Shown here: positions 16,936-28,800 of the stretch, one piece after another
Layout: every line of letters starts with the position of its first letter
Numbering within the stretch: position 1 is the stretch's first letter
Assembly (NCBI RefSeq): GCF_001417965.1
Contig: NW_018384700.1
Coordinates: 301,979 to 365,978, forward strand
Source of the DNA: Exaiptasia diaphana
Taxonomy: Eukaryota; Cnidaria; Anthozoa; Actiniaria; Aiptasiidae
Length of the DNA stretch: 64,000 nt
Direction of reading: 5' to 3'
The notes under the pieces: model-generated
Told to the model about the DNA's origin: nothing
The model's input: the letters and a program-made list of their open reading frames with translations, nothing else
The model's database searches: none
Made by a program: the position numbers and the translations under genes

Positions 16936-18880
16936 CATCAATGTACATGATTGACCTGTGTTACTTTATATTAGATCTCTAGGTTAATATACACTTTACG
17001 GCATTCAATGCCGTCCTGCTTCAGGTCCACTTTTAGTACAAATTAGTACTACTTAGATTTTGTACAGTTGCATGGATTAAGTGCGATCACTCTAGGCTGA
17101 ACAAGATTTGTTTTAATTGTATAGATCTAACTTGAAATCAAGCTCAAATTGGTTGCGAAAGAAGTGCTTTTGTTGAAGGGTGCGGCCAGATTTGCGTCGT
17201 ACAGGGTTCTTGCTACTCCTTGAAATCCTGGAAAATTCCTGAAAAAACTCCTTGAATCCGATAAAATTGACATGTTTCTTGTTAGCTTTTGGATTGAAAT
17301 GTGGCTGTTTTTGAAAATGGTCACTTCAAACGTCCTCCAATATCAAAAAGTAAAAGTAGTCCTTGAAAATCGCATTTTAGGTGTTAAAAAGTAGTTGAAA
17401 AGTCCTGGAATTTTGTAGTGAAAATGTATCGAAAATGTAGGACAAAGACTAAATGAAGAAGTAATTTATACTGATCAAACTGTCACTGATCCCTGCCCTG
17501 CGATATGTATCAAATGTATAAAAGTCTTTGTTTTATGCTTTATGTTTTATGTTTTAAATTTTATGCGCTTAAACTGGCAATCTATAAAAATGGTATCGCA
17601 TTCAATTCTTGCTCTCGCAAAATGATGGCTCACTAATCCAGATAATATACTATCAATTAAAGCGGAATTTCTCGTATACTATAGGTTTACAGCAGAAGGT
17701 ATTTTATAAACCAAAGCTGGCACTCCAAATCAATGACAAGAGCGTGCCAAAGTCATGTCAGAATCATGATAACTTTTCCCGCCAACATAAAGGGCAGGAA
17801 CAACGCACTTTTGGACGGATCGTTTCTTTATGCCTTGTATAAATGGTCCACTTTTTGAAATGTTGTTTTTATGTGTGTGTTTGGTTTTCGGACAGGGGGC
17901 CGGGTGTGCGCACATCCGGCTGGATGAAACTAAGGCTACCTGATTTTCAAATGTGTTTTTTGATAATTTCACAATGGTCTAAAAACTTACATTCGTCTCA
18001 TACAGCGCGACCAAGAGAAACGACCTGATGTTTTTTTGTGCTCGTTGTGCCTTTTTGTCTTTGCTGCGAAATTGGAGGGAAGTTTTGATGAGAAAAAGTT
18101 ACAAAAGTTACATCTGAAACCGCTTTAGCCGGAGGTGTTTCAAAAAAGCTTTTCAGTAATTGAGCCAACGCAAGCTGCTTGTAAGTCCTTCATTAATTTG
18201 AATAAACATTCTTTAGAGGCATGTACTGTACAAAGAATAATTTCAGATTGCCGAAAGTTTAGAGAAATTTGGGAAAAATGAACGGACGTGCTTCCAAGCG
18301 GCGTTAAAGATCGAACCTTCAAATAACTATCAGAGATTCGCCATCTTTAAACATTTTTAAATCAAAGTTACGCTCTAGCTCTTATAGAGTTCTGAAAATC
18401 TTCCTTTTTTAAATGAAATTTCCGTATGTTCAGGTAATCGACGAGTACCCTGTTGGTTTTCTCTTCTTAGTAGACGTTTTTTTCGTATTCGTTGTATTTT
18501 GTCTTACAAAAAAAATCATCTAGAATAGAAGAGGAAAACTTCTGGCTCTGGAAACAGGGTAATCGACTGCATTTCAAAAAATATTGGCTGTGATAAAAAT
18601 GACTGCTCGAGCCCCCCACAAGCGTAAAAGGTCCGGTAATTGTTCTACTTTAAATTTCCTTTGTTATGAACTGTTTTTGAGATTTTGTTATGAACTTCTC
18701 CCATAAGGCAACCTTCGAGCCTGTTATGTATTTTTTTATGCTTATATTAGTTATTATGTACGAAAAATGGGGAATAAAAGTATGGATCGTGACGTAAATA
18801 CCACAGGGGTAGTGACCGGAAACGGAAACATTTACTTTTCGCGCCAAAAGTCTTGCGCATGATCATTACAGTGTTGTAAA
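16936..18880. other. Gene-free region with repeat debris
   Basis: No gene is supported in these 1.9 kb; the short open frames on both strands lack domains or splice partners. About 17205-17420 holds repeated phrases of the CTCCTTGAAATCCTGG / GTCCTTGAAAATC / AAAGTCCTGGAATTTTG type, shared with 59890-60345 and 62410-62620. ATGCTTTATGTTTTATG near 17535 is low complexity. The rest is AT-rich. Confidence 0.5.
17205..17420. repeat. CTTGAAAAGTCC dispersed repeat, copy 1
   Basis: Several imperfect restatements of CTCCTTGAAA, TTCCTGAAAAAACTCCTTGAA, GTCCTTGAAAATCGC and GAAAAGTCCTGGAATTTTG fall within about 200 bases. Two further copies lie in the ESCO gene. There is no clear terminal repeat or coding capacity. 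Confidence 0.6.
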
Positions 18881-18974
18881 CGCAGCCTGTTGCAGGCATC
18901 TTGACAGCGTGTTGAAAATTGGTGGTCTTGATTTTGTAGTGATTTTCCTTCGGTATCCTTCGGTATTAGACCAA
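18881..18974 (+). other. Possible noncoding first exon of the oxygenase gene
   Basis: CAGCCTGTTGCAGGCATC onward ends at ACCAAG|GTATGTC near 18974, a good splice donor. The oxygenase start codon at 21311 directly follows TTATTCCAG, a good acceptor. A 5' UTR exon here joined to that acceptor would place a 2.3-kb intron before the coding exon. The donor and acceptor are visible; the join is inferred. Confidence 0.3.
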
Positions 18975-20185
18975 GGTATGTCTTTATTTCATTTGTAAAA
19001 TCTACAGCTATGCTAAAACAAGTAATTTACAAGTGGGTCGTTTAATGAAACGCAACAGTGGCTTTGTGATCTTCGATGGAAAGCTTTGATCACGCGTGTT
19101 GCATACCAGCTTATTTGGCGAAGGATTTCTCTTAAAATGCCGATGATTATTCCTGTTTATCAGAAATTGTTTTAGATTTACCTAATGTTCTTCTAATCAT
19201 CGTATTTCTGTTCAAATCAACCTTAAGAATATGTTTTGTTGGCGCGAGAGTTTCTGACTTACTTATGACTTTACATTATGCAAATGTGAGGAGGCTAATT
19301 TGCGTCAAATAAAATGTTAATCTTCAACCTATGAGTTGAAGATTAAGTTAGCAGGAGATCTCTCAGTTTCATCCCTGTGTTGACGTGCTCCGCATGAATA
19401 TTTGCTTTTGACAGCCTGGCATTACGTGCCTGCCTCATAATCATTGGCGGATTTAGGGGGCTTTCATTTATTAGCTCATGTGGAGCTCTGGCAAAATTTT
19501 ATACATCTGTCTGCAAACATTATTTTTACCATAACTTGTAAAATACTCTGATTGGTCGAGGGCCGTTGTCAATCCTAGGACAGACGGATGAAATGACGAA
19601 TCGCTCGCACACTGAGCGGGCGCGTGCTAGAAACGGTTTTGTTTTGAAAGCATGTTTAAATAAATCAAATCACAACCATGATATTGCAGTATTAATACCA
19701 TGTGCATTTGTATAATGAAGTATTTTGGCATTTTTGAGCTCTTCCTGCATCCAAAGCTTGGTGAACTTTCTTTTGCCACAGACATAGCAGTATTAGCCAT
19801 TTTGGAGTTGCGCAGGGGACTGGGCACTAATCAAAGAAATATTAATCTAATCACAAAACAAACCCCACCCCATGAAAGGACACCCAAAAACTAGTAAATA
19901 TACCAAGTTTCAAAACATTTGGATAAAAACTAGCTGAACAGTATTTATTCCTAGTTTCATCAAATTAACAGAGAATGTATTTTGGGGGAAGCGGTCAAAA
20001 TCCCCATACATTCTCTGTAAATTGCACGGCTTCTCATTAATTGAATATTTGACCAAATGATTTGTAACTTGGAACCTACACTAAAGTTGATAAAGTCTTT
20101 TTAGTGATATGGTTAGTTTTTCGATTAGCTCAATATGACAGAAATTGCAATTCATTTCATAACTCCAAAATGGCTAATATCATAG

Positions 20186-21033
20186 TGTTAGCCTGTGTAA
20201 ATCTGTTTCTCACCCCTCCAAAAAAACGGGGAGAGAACGTCTGTGATTTGCCGTTTATGATAGTGTTCTGACATAAATTTGCATATATAATGTGACATGC
20301 GCGTTAGAGCTTTAGCAGGTGCTTTAGAAGGTCAAGTAAACAATGGACGTTCTGCAACATAATTCGAACATAATGCCAAGAGATTGGAGTCCATGGCACA
20401 AAGTTTTTGTTTTTGTTTTGGCCATTCAATTCTAACCTCGACCATTGTTTACAGTATTGTCTCAGCCTATTGGTCTCTGCTGTGCTCTCTCTATCTTTAA
20501 TAGTAGTTGCAGAAGTAGTAGTTGTTGGGATCGTGTCCAAAGTAATCGATGAATTTTCAGTACGTTTTTACAGGCATCAACGTGAGTTCCGTGTGTAAAC
20601 AATGGTCGTGATCATCGTTCATTTCGTCTTCATCTTCGGCAGTTTTGAAGCTGTAACTTCAGAGTTACTTGACTTCTGACAAATGCGAGTTTTCTTCGTG
20701 AAGATTGGCGGCGAATTCTAATGACATTATAATTCCACATCAATTTTAAATTTACCCTGACCGAATATAAAATTAAATTCTAAACTTTTACAGAGAATTT
20801 GAGAGCAAATAACACTTTCAATTTGAGGCGTTCCACATGTTCCAGTGGTTTACATGAAGGCTTATATTTCACTTATGTGACCAACTTTTCATGCCATCTA
20901 TTGATTTTGGCCAATCACAAGTCTCAAAAGTCAACGGCCAATGAAATTTGTCCTCAAAATCTTGAGGACCTCAGAACACGATTATAAATGGCAAATCACA
21001 GATGTTCTCTCTCTTGAGAATACAGGGTTAGCC
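20186..21033. mobile_element. Inverted-repeat element upstream of the oxygenase gene
   Basis: GAGAACGTCTGTGATTTGCC near 20233-20252 pairs with GGCAAATCACAGATGTTCTC near 20991-21010, and the match continues through GTGTTCTGA and TTAGCC. The roughly 800-bp body has no transposase. The outer part (ATACAGGGTTAGCCTCAACTC) reappears near 38938 in the BLMH gene, so the family is dispersed. Confidence 0.6.
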
Positions 21034-21310
21034 TCAACTCGAAGAAAGTGCAAATTGTTAGGGCTATTGTGTTAACAATATTTTCTCATGGTTTCTTTTG
21101 TTTCTGGTAAGAGTGGACCCTGTTTTGAAAAATCCTAGATCCGCCACTGAACTACTTTGTTATCTTTTTAGTTGAGTTCCTCCTTACATATAATATATCC
21201 TCTATGCCTCATATTGAATTCTTAGAAGTATTTGTAAACTATTAGATATTAAAAGAAAATATTCAGAGGATATTAGGTATCTGAACATAGAAATATATTT
21301 CTTATTCCAG

Positions 21311-24034
21311 ATGTTTGGAACTTGTGCATTTAGTAAAAGGCAAAGGCTTTGTGATGGTAGTTCTGATGAGTCATATGATGATCCAATTGATGATTCAGGT
21401 GACAATTCAAGTGATGATTCATCAGTGATAGAAGTAAGTTCCAAGTCAGAAAGTACTGGTGACATGGTTTGTGGTGAAGCAAGAAAGAATCTACTGAAAG
21501 TCCTCAAACAAATTCATGCAAACAAGTCATCTGAGTTTGCTGTAGGAGAAGTCAGCACAAATCTTACAACAACCCCAGGAATCAAGATTTCCAACTATGG
21601 TCCAGTCAGCCTACCAGTTACAGAATCGACCATAGGTGATCTCCGCAAACATTTTCATCAAGCGCCTTATGGTCTGGGGGAAGCAACCATTATTGATAAA
21701 ACTGTCAGGGACTCCTGGCAACTTAACCCTGATAAATTTGAAATTTCAAATGCTAAATTCCATCTTGGTGTACAGAATATTGTCCAGGAGGTTCAAAATG
21801 AGCTTGGCTGCTCAAATATCCNTATCACATCAAGGCTTTACAAGCTACTGCTGTATGAACCTGGTGGCCATTTTAAGCCTCATCGTGATACTGAGAAGCA
21901 TCCAGGAATGTTTGCAACCCTGATCATCCAACTTCCTTCAATTTTCACTGGTGGTGACTTGATTGTAAGGCACAACTCCAAAGAAAAGAGAATTGCTTTT
22001 GGTGCCGAAGATAGCGAGTACTCGTGCATATATGCTGCTCACTATGCAGACTGTGAGCATGAGCTGACTGAAATAACGTCTGGTTACCGAATGGCCCTGG
22101 TGTACTCATTATGCTGGGATGGTAATGGTGTTGTACCTAGTCCTCCTGATATCCCTACCAATGAGCTAGCTGGGTTACTACAGAACCTTCCTAATCCAGG
22201 TATGCTGGCATGGGGTCTAGATCATCACTACTCCAAGGCATCTTTACTTGATATTGGGGTACAAGCTCTCAAAGGAGGAGATAAACTAATCTATTCAAGT
22301 CTTGAAGGTGCTAATGCCTTGCTGGGGGAGGACAAGAAGTTGGAGTTCTTTATTGTAGAGGCCAAAAAGACCGACAACATGTATGGGTCGTGTACCATGG
22401 AGTACTATGGAAGACGGCGTGGATATTGGGGGCATGATGATTTTGGAGGTGATTGTTTTGATGATGATGGTGATTGTGAGACAGAGTATGAATTTAATGT
22501 CATTGGTGTTGATGGAAAAGAGTGGAGTGGATCATTGAATTTTAAGTTGGATGTCAAAAAGGATGTTTTGAATATTGGTAAGAATGATGATGCATTTTGG
22601 GGCAAGTGTCATGAGGGGGAATGTAGTGGACCTTCTGGTAATGAAGGAGCATCAAAGACCAACTGGTATCGCCGTTATGTCCTTGTTCTTTTTCCAAAGG
22701 AAAATGCTGTAAAGGTAGTGTACAAGCATTCCATCAGTTCTGCTGTTGAGTACCTGGAGCAAGAACTGCAGAATAAAGGTGCATCTTCTGTGAAGAAACT
22801 TGCAAATGACATTGTTGATCTCTGTGTTCAAAAAAAGAAGAGATTTTGCTCAAACCAAAAAAATGTAATGACAATGCTTAGGATGTTGCTAGCAATGAAT
22901 GAGATGGAGTTGGTAAAGAAACTGCTTGTGCTGTTGTCTGAGCAATCAGTGTCATCCCATTCAGCATATAATTGGCAAGCTGGTTATTATAAATCAACAC
23001 AATGTGTATTTGGAATACCCTCTGAGAACATTGCCGGTCTCTTGAAAGATCTGATTTGTGCATTTGGATGGAATGCCCTGGAAGACGTTTTGACAAAGTT
23101 GATTGAATCATGCCCATCCCAGCATTACAAGCATGCCATAGCATTTCTAGAGCAATGCCCAGATGATGTTCCAAGAGAGCAGCTATTAATCTCCGTAGTC
23201 CATAAAGCTGTGAACTCAAAAGACGCAAAAGAAGCAAATCTATCTGATGATATTGTGATAGCAATTGGACGTGTCATCTTAACCTATCCTGATGTAACTG
23301 CTCAGTTTGTAATGCCATTCCTGAACTTGCCGAAATTGCAGAATCTTCAGATGTTAAACAGCATCTTGTCATTCTGGGGGAAAACAAGGAGCGAAGACAT
23401 GAACAAGAGCACATTTTATCAGATGACTTTCACAAAGTTTGGTGCAAAGATGCACAGTATGTTTCAAGGTGGTCATAAACTTTCAGTTCCAGAGATGGAT
23501 GCCATTGTAAAGGGTGCAGAATATCTTGTTAACATCCAAGAAAGTGGGCTGTTCAAGACACTTGTAGATGATGTACTACACACTTTAAATGCAGTTTTGT
23601 TGAAAAAATTACTTGAAAGTAGTTTTGCTCAGGTAGCCAATGTGTCTGAACCTGTCAAGTACCTTATCCAAGCTCGTGTCAATCAGCTGATGCCTATTGT
23701 TAGTGCTGGAGAACCAAGATTTACTTGGTGTTTACCAAACGCAGTCATACCTGGCTATCCAGACATCCAAGCATTTCTACGAAGTCCAGAAAGAACTTTG
23801 GTCTATACCAAGTTCAATGCAAGAACCAGGGCAGACATTTTCAAGAGGCAGTTCTCAAGTTACATGTATGCTTCAGTTGAAGTACATGGTAAGCTTAAAG
23901 ATACAGTAGTCAAGATCACCAAATTACAAGCTCTCAAAACAAGACATGACGAAGCTATGAGGAAATATAACGACCAACGTGAAGAACTCAGAAGACTGCA
24001 AGCTAAACTTAGTCTGGGTACAATAGTCTTGTAA
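21311..24034 (+). CDS. 2OG-Fe(II) oxygenase (prolyl-4-hydroxylase-like), 907 aa, single coding exon
   Basis: One open frame of 907 residues with no intron, unlike the other protein-coding genes here. Residues 15-50 are acidic and Ser/Asp-rich. About 90-270 form a 2-oxoglutarate/Fe(II) dioxygenase double-stranded beta-helix: YEPGGHFKPHRDTEK carries the iron ligands His191 and Asp193; His250 (CEHELTEITSGYR) is the likely third ligand, and Arg260 the likely 2-oxoglutarate-binding residue. All three ligands are present, so activity is plausible. The 600-residue remainder is helical and lacks a domain I recognise; about 870-905 is charged and probably coiled coil. The product has no signal peptide, so it is probably cytosolic or nuclear. 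The ATG directly follows a splice-acceptor-like TTCCAG, so a spliced 5' UTR is likely. One N (21822) leaves residue 171 undefined. The hydroxylation substrate is unknown. Confidence 0.88.
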   Translation: MFGTCAFSKRQRLCDGSSDESYDDPIDDSGDNSSDDSSVIEVSSKSESTGDMVCGEARKNLLKVLKQIHANKSSEFAVGEVSTNLTTTPGIKISNYGPVSLPVTESTIGDLRKHFHQAPYGLGEATIIDKTVRDSWQLNPDKFEISNAKFHLGVQNIVQEVQNELGCSNIXITSRLYKLLLYEPGGHFKPHRDTEKHPGMFATLIIQLPSIFTGGDLIVRHNSKEKRIAFGAEDSEYSCIYAAHYADCEHELTEITSGYRMALVYSLCWDGNGVVPSPPDIPTNELAGLLQNLPNPGMLAWGLDHHYSKASLLDIGVQALKGGDKLIYSSLEGANALLGEDKKLEFFIVEAKKTDNMYGSCTMEYYGRRRGYWGHDDFGGDCFDDDGDCETEYEFNVIGVDGKEWSGSLNFKLDVKKDVLNIGKNDDAFWGKCHEGECSGPSGNEGASKTNWYRRYVLVLFPKENAVKVVYKHSISSAVEYLEQELQNKGASSVKKLANDIVDLCVQKKKRFCSNQKNVMTMLRMLLAMNEMELVKKLLVLLSEQSVSSHSAYNWQAGYYKSTQCVFGIPSENIAGLLKDLICAFGWNALEDVLTKLIESCPSQHYKHAIAFLEQCPDDVPREQLLISVVHKAVNSKDAKEANLSDDIVIAIGRVILTYPDVTAQFVMPFLNLPKLQNLQMLNSILSFWGKTRSEDMNKSTFYQMTFTKFGAKMHSMFQGGHKLSVPEMDAIVKGAEYLVNIQESGLFKTLVDDVLHTLNAVLLKKLLESSFAQVANVSEPVKYLIQARVNQLMPIVSAGEPRFTWCLPNAVIPGYPDIQAFLRSPERTLVYTKFNARTRADIFKRQFSSYMYASVEVHGKLKDTVVKITKLQALKTRHDEAMRKYNDQREELRRLQAKLSLGTIVL

Positions 24035-24472
24035 ATGGTGCCTTATTTTGGACATAACATGTACAGTAGACTACAGTATGTGGCATCAAAAAACTTTATA
24101 GAATGACGAGTCAGAAATGACTCTGCCTTCAAATTAGACTGTGTACTATACTGCTGTTTATAGTAATAGTGATGCTCAAACTGACTTATGTTGAGGTATA
24201 TATATTATTGACATTTTTTATAGTTTAAAAGGTCTTTCTGACTAGCAGAATGGCTATTTAAGCACTGTTATTGTTCTGTTGCTATCATTTTGGTATCATT
24301 GCCTACCTTATTGGTTTATATGTGAATGTTTCATTTTATAAATTTTGATTCATATGTTGATTTTATGTACTTTATCATGAATTATACAAAAATATTAATG
24401 TAAATGTTATAGTTTATACTGTCAAGAACTGCTTACAAGATATTTATATATAGATATATATATTTCAGCTCA
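24035..24472. other. 3' flank of the oxygenase gene
   Basis: AT-rich sequence that probably contains the 3' UTR. Apart from a short TATATATA-type stretch near 24445-24465 I see no structured feature. Confidence 0.35.
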
Positions 24473-24918
24473 TACAGCCTTTTGCAAAAATTATGAGAAT
24501 TGTTGAAATATCTAAATATCATAATATCGAGTGCATGATGTGTAATCCAGCGCGATGCCCTTAGTCCCTTGTCTTTGTTGTTTAGTTTTTTTTGGTGACG
24601 TACTTATCCGTAGTTCTGANCATTTTCNCGATNTCAACAATGAATTATTCTAGCAAACCCGCGTGTTCCGGACAATATATGGATATGGATATTATGATAT
24701 TTAGATATTTAGACAATTCTCATAATTTTTGCAAATGGCTGTATACATTGTTGACATTGAGAAAATGTTCAGAACTACGGATAAGTCTGTCGCCAAAAAA
24801 AAAAACTAAACTACAAAGACAAGGGACTAAGGGCATCGCGCGGGATTACCCATCATGCACTCGATATTATGATATTTCGATATTTCGACAATTCTCATAA
24901 TTTTTGCAAAAGGCTGTA
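24473..24918. mobile_element. Tc1/mariner-like MITE with long arms and a third copy of its end
   Basis: The element begins TACAGCCTTTTGCAAAAATT and ends with the inverse at 24918; TA at each edge fits a TA target duplication. The arms (about 24473-24642 and 24746-24918) pair along most of their length, including GAACTACGGATAAGT and CAAGGGACTAAGGGCATCGCG. The centre holds another right-hand end, stopping near 24743 (GCAAATGGCTGTA), so one copy has been built into another. Three Ns fall in the left arm. Confidence 0.8.
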
Positions 24919-25836
24919 GTGGTAATATTGATATCACCAGAATTCATCAATTTATATGATTAATGTTATATTATGAAAATAAACCATGTTTACAACTTTT
25001 TGACATAAGATGGTTCCTTCTGTGAGTACTAGAGCTATAACAGAGCACAAATTTCATAGTTCAATAGAAACAAAAGAGCATTCATTTATTCATTCATTCA
25101 TCCATTAATTTATATACATTACCGCTGAAANAAAAATCTTTGTGGATATCCTTGTAAGAGTCACTAACTCAGTTCTTATCAAGTGATCACAGATAATTAA
25201 CTTGAGAAGACCACTGTCTTACCCTGGACCAGAGGCAGGATTTAATGTCTGCTATAATTTACTTGCGGTGTGAAGTGGCGTCTTTGAGGCCAATAAGGCT
25301 GCATTCATTATGTATACCACAGGGGGGCAGAGGAAATTTTGCTAGAAGGCACAAAATTTTTGGATTCCCATCCCCCCCCCCCCCAATTCTCAGCAGTAAT
25401 TTTCATAGCCCCCCAAAATTTGTGCGATAGACATGATATATGAGACATTTATGTATGGTCAAAAATTTTGACATCCCCCCTTTTCCAGTCCCTAAATTTT
25501 CAGATCACCCTCATTATTGTAGTATACATAATGAATGCAGCCTAAGGCCTAACCGTAAACCAGCTGTCATCTCTAGACTCCAGTGATCCATGGATTTGGA
25601 ATATAATGCCAATTCATGGGAATGTCGTGAAGTAGTGACGATAGACACGTGTTTGTGGTCAACCTGTGTGTTTTGCCTCGTTTCCATTCATGATCGTACG
25701 CACGAGCGTCGCACTGAACAAGATGGAAGGTATTGTAAAACGATCCAGGTAGTGAAAATGCTACTTTAAAACATTTCTCTCGACTTGTACACAACTTTAG
25801 AGTGTCAAACGACTTTGTTGAAGCACAACTAGAATC
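24919..25836. other. Intergenic region before SRRM2
   Basis: No gene is supported. A tract of about a dozen Cs lies near 25371-25384, inside an inverted arrangement: GCTGCATTCATTATGTATACCACA near 25290 against ATACATAATGAATGCAGCC near 25526-25544, so another short foldback element of about 260 bases is likely. The last 200 bases should hold the SRRM2 promoter. Confidence 0.45.
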
Positions 25837-28800
25837 ATGTACAATAATATCGGGCTTGCAACGGCCCGTGGTTCAGGAACGAACGGTTATGTGCAGAGAA
25901 ACTTATCGGCTGTACGTTCGAGAAAGGAAAAAGTTGACTACATCAATGAAGAAGCACTTAATAAAATGGAGCAAACATACGCCAGAAAACCAAATAAAGA
26001 AATCCTGGAACACCAGAGGAAAAGAGAAATTGAACTTAAATGTTTGGAATTGCAAGACATAATGGAAGAGCAAGGGTAAGCTCTAGTTCGACATTTCACT
26101 ATAAGCTTACTTTTAGCTTTGCTAGCCGCTTTTTAGCTTATAACTCGAGCTTTATAGAGAATTTTCATATTTCTTTAAGTTGTACATAAGTTTAAGTTTG
26201 GTTCTCTGTTAATCTCTCAAACTATAGACTTTAACAATACTTTACTGTTCATTATTTCTCAGCCGTATGCCATGAGTTGTAGCTATCTGATTAAATCTTT
26301 TGTGTTCATTTTGTTATAAACTTGTGAATTCTCTTAGCTGAGTATATAGACTAATATGCATTTTATCTATAAAATAATTGTGATGAGTTGTTTGCGAAGC
26401 TTTTATACTTAAATTGTAATCCTAGTACATCCTTTGTATCTAAATTCTAGATCTCATCATCATCATTAAACATTTTAACCATCACAATCATCTGTCATTT
26501 TACCCAATAGAACCATTCAATTTCATTTTGTTGTAAAACTTTCATAAAATTGCACAACATGGGAGTTTAGCGAGTAGTAATGTTTTTAATACAAAAAAGA
26601 AGCTGATAACAAAAGTGTGTATCGAACTTACAGGGGTAGCGCAGGGTTTTTTACAATGGAGGTGGGGGGGACAGTCATATTGAAAGTCTAAAAAAGCATT
26701 ACTCTGGAATCAAGGGTATAGGGATGAAGTTATTTCATGTATTGTGATTTTCATCAACTGCAAGACAGTTGCAATGCCATCATAATGTCAATGCTATTTT
26801 GGGTAATTTACTATGTACCTTTCCTGTCTGGGAATTTATTCAGTTGAGATAAGTTATGTTCGTTATGTTCCAAAGACTCGTTTACTTAGAATACTATGAC
26901 TGCAAAAGAGGGCTGGGTGACTAGCTTTGTTCGCTTATTCAATGAACTTAACTGGGTACCTTTTTATGAGGAAACCAACATACTGAAGTGTGCTATTCTG
27001 TTTAAGAGAACTCAATTTACAGTTATGGAGTACCTAATTAAAACGTTACAATTAAATAGCTCTAGACATTCCAGATCAAATAGATACTCAAAGAGAGGGA
27101 AAACTTTTGTAGTTAGTGCCATAGATGGAACAAATTTGATACTTCGTTAAGGAAACAAACAACACTTTAGTTTTTTTAAAAACAGTCTTTTTGAAAATTA
27201 TTTTTGAAAAACAAAAGCATTTGTTCCATTTTAATCCTTATTGCTTTAATAATTAAGTATGATAAAGTGTTTTAATGATTTTGTATATTTCATATCTTAT
27301 ATATTTATAATAGTTTTAGTATTAGTATAGGAGGACCACAAGTTTATTAGTATTGTATACTTAGTATTATGTGTTTACCATTGTTGAATTAAAAGTCTTT
27401 CTTATTATTACAGTATTATATCTACCATTACTTGAGTATCATTTGGTAATCATGTTCTTTGCTATTTATTGTTGTTACCTTACATTGGGACAAGGGTGAT
27501 TACAGTATTCATTGCAATTGATGATTTCCAGGTACAATGATGATGAGATTGAAGCAAAAGTGTCTCAACTCAGAGCAACATTAAGTTCTGCTTTTGAAGA
27601 AAAAACAAAGAAAAAGTAAGTGCACTCCTTTGACATGACTGGGTTGAATGGCCTGTTAGAGATTGGTTCATGTAAAGTGCTACTGGGCTTAGCCATGATA
27701 ATTTTTAAATTCAATGTTGTTTTTCTTTAGCATCAATCCCAGAGAAGGTTCTGTGACATTTCTTAAAAACTGTCTCCGTGATTGTTATTTCACATTATTT
27801 TTTGAAAAATAGCAAATGAGAAATATTTGTATTTCGTGGATATATATCACATCATAACAAGGGTTTTTTGTTATAAGCCATTCAACTGATGACCTCTGGG
27901 AAGGGTTGTTCAAAGCTTGATTAGCGCTGATCCTGAGTTAACTCTTAAAAAACCTATGGAGCTACATGTATCCATGGATTAATGCTAATCGTGCTTTTAA
28001 CAACCCGGTCCTGGTCAACATTTCAGTGAGACCAATGAAATTTCAGTTTGAACATGTGAACACAGACATTGTGTAGCTACTATATTAATTCATTAGAATA
28101 AATTTATCATAGTTTGAAAGAAACTCATCAAATGGCAGAAGCAGCCGAAGAAAAGAACAATAAAATGAAAGATGCTCTAGGGATCAAACAAGACTACAAA
28201 GATGGATCGTCATTCAATCAGGAACTTCAGGCAGCACAAAAAGCTGTAGAACTACAAGAAAAACAGGAAAGGTTGCAAAAAGAGCTAGAAGATGAAAGAG
28301 AGAACGAAAAAGAAAAAAGGTAAATTTTAAATTTTACTTATTATACATGGATATATTTTTATTAATTTTGAGTATTTGTATTTTTGTTAAGTTTTTTATA
28401 AATTGCAAATTTACTGTGTAGTCAAAGTTTAGTCAAAGGGCTTTGTTGTACTCTAGGTATTTCACCAGAGGGTGACATCAATTCACTTATTCTCAGTTAA
28501 ATTATTACTTAAGTGCTTTCCCCTCTTTTTGGCAGTGTGTATACATGTACATGTACATGTGTTGGTGTTGTGTGCCTTATTGCCTTTAATTTTGCCCTCT
28601 TGCTTGATTCTTTACCTTGTACTTGAACAAAAAGAGCATCCTTTGTTCTAAACAGTGGTGACGAATTTGCTTCAAAGGAGCGTTTACTTGTACCTTTTGC
28701 TTGCCTTGTGATTATTGATGTAATATAGCAGTTCTGTATTTAGCAGAAATTTGTATTTTTTATGGTTTATCAATATACATAAAGAAAGCATTTTCGACAT

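Noticed and set aside
19440-21150. A 1.7-kb hAT-like element with GGCGGATTTAGG and CCTAGATCCGCC ends
   Set aside because: The two ends resemble each other in inverse, but no target duplication matches and the interior contains a separate inverted-repeat element.
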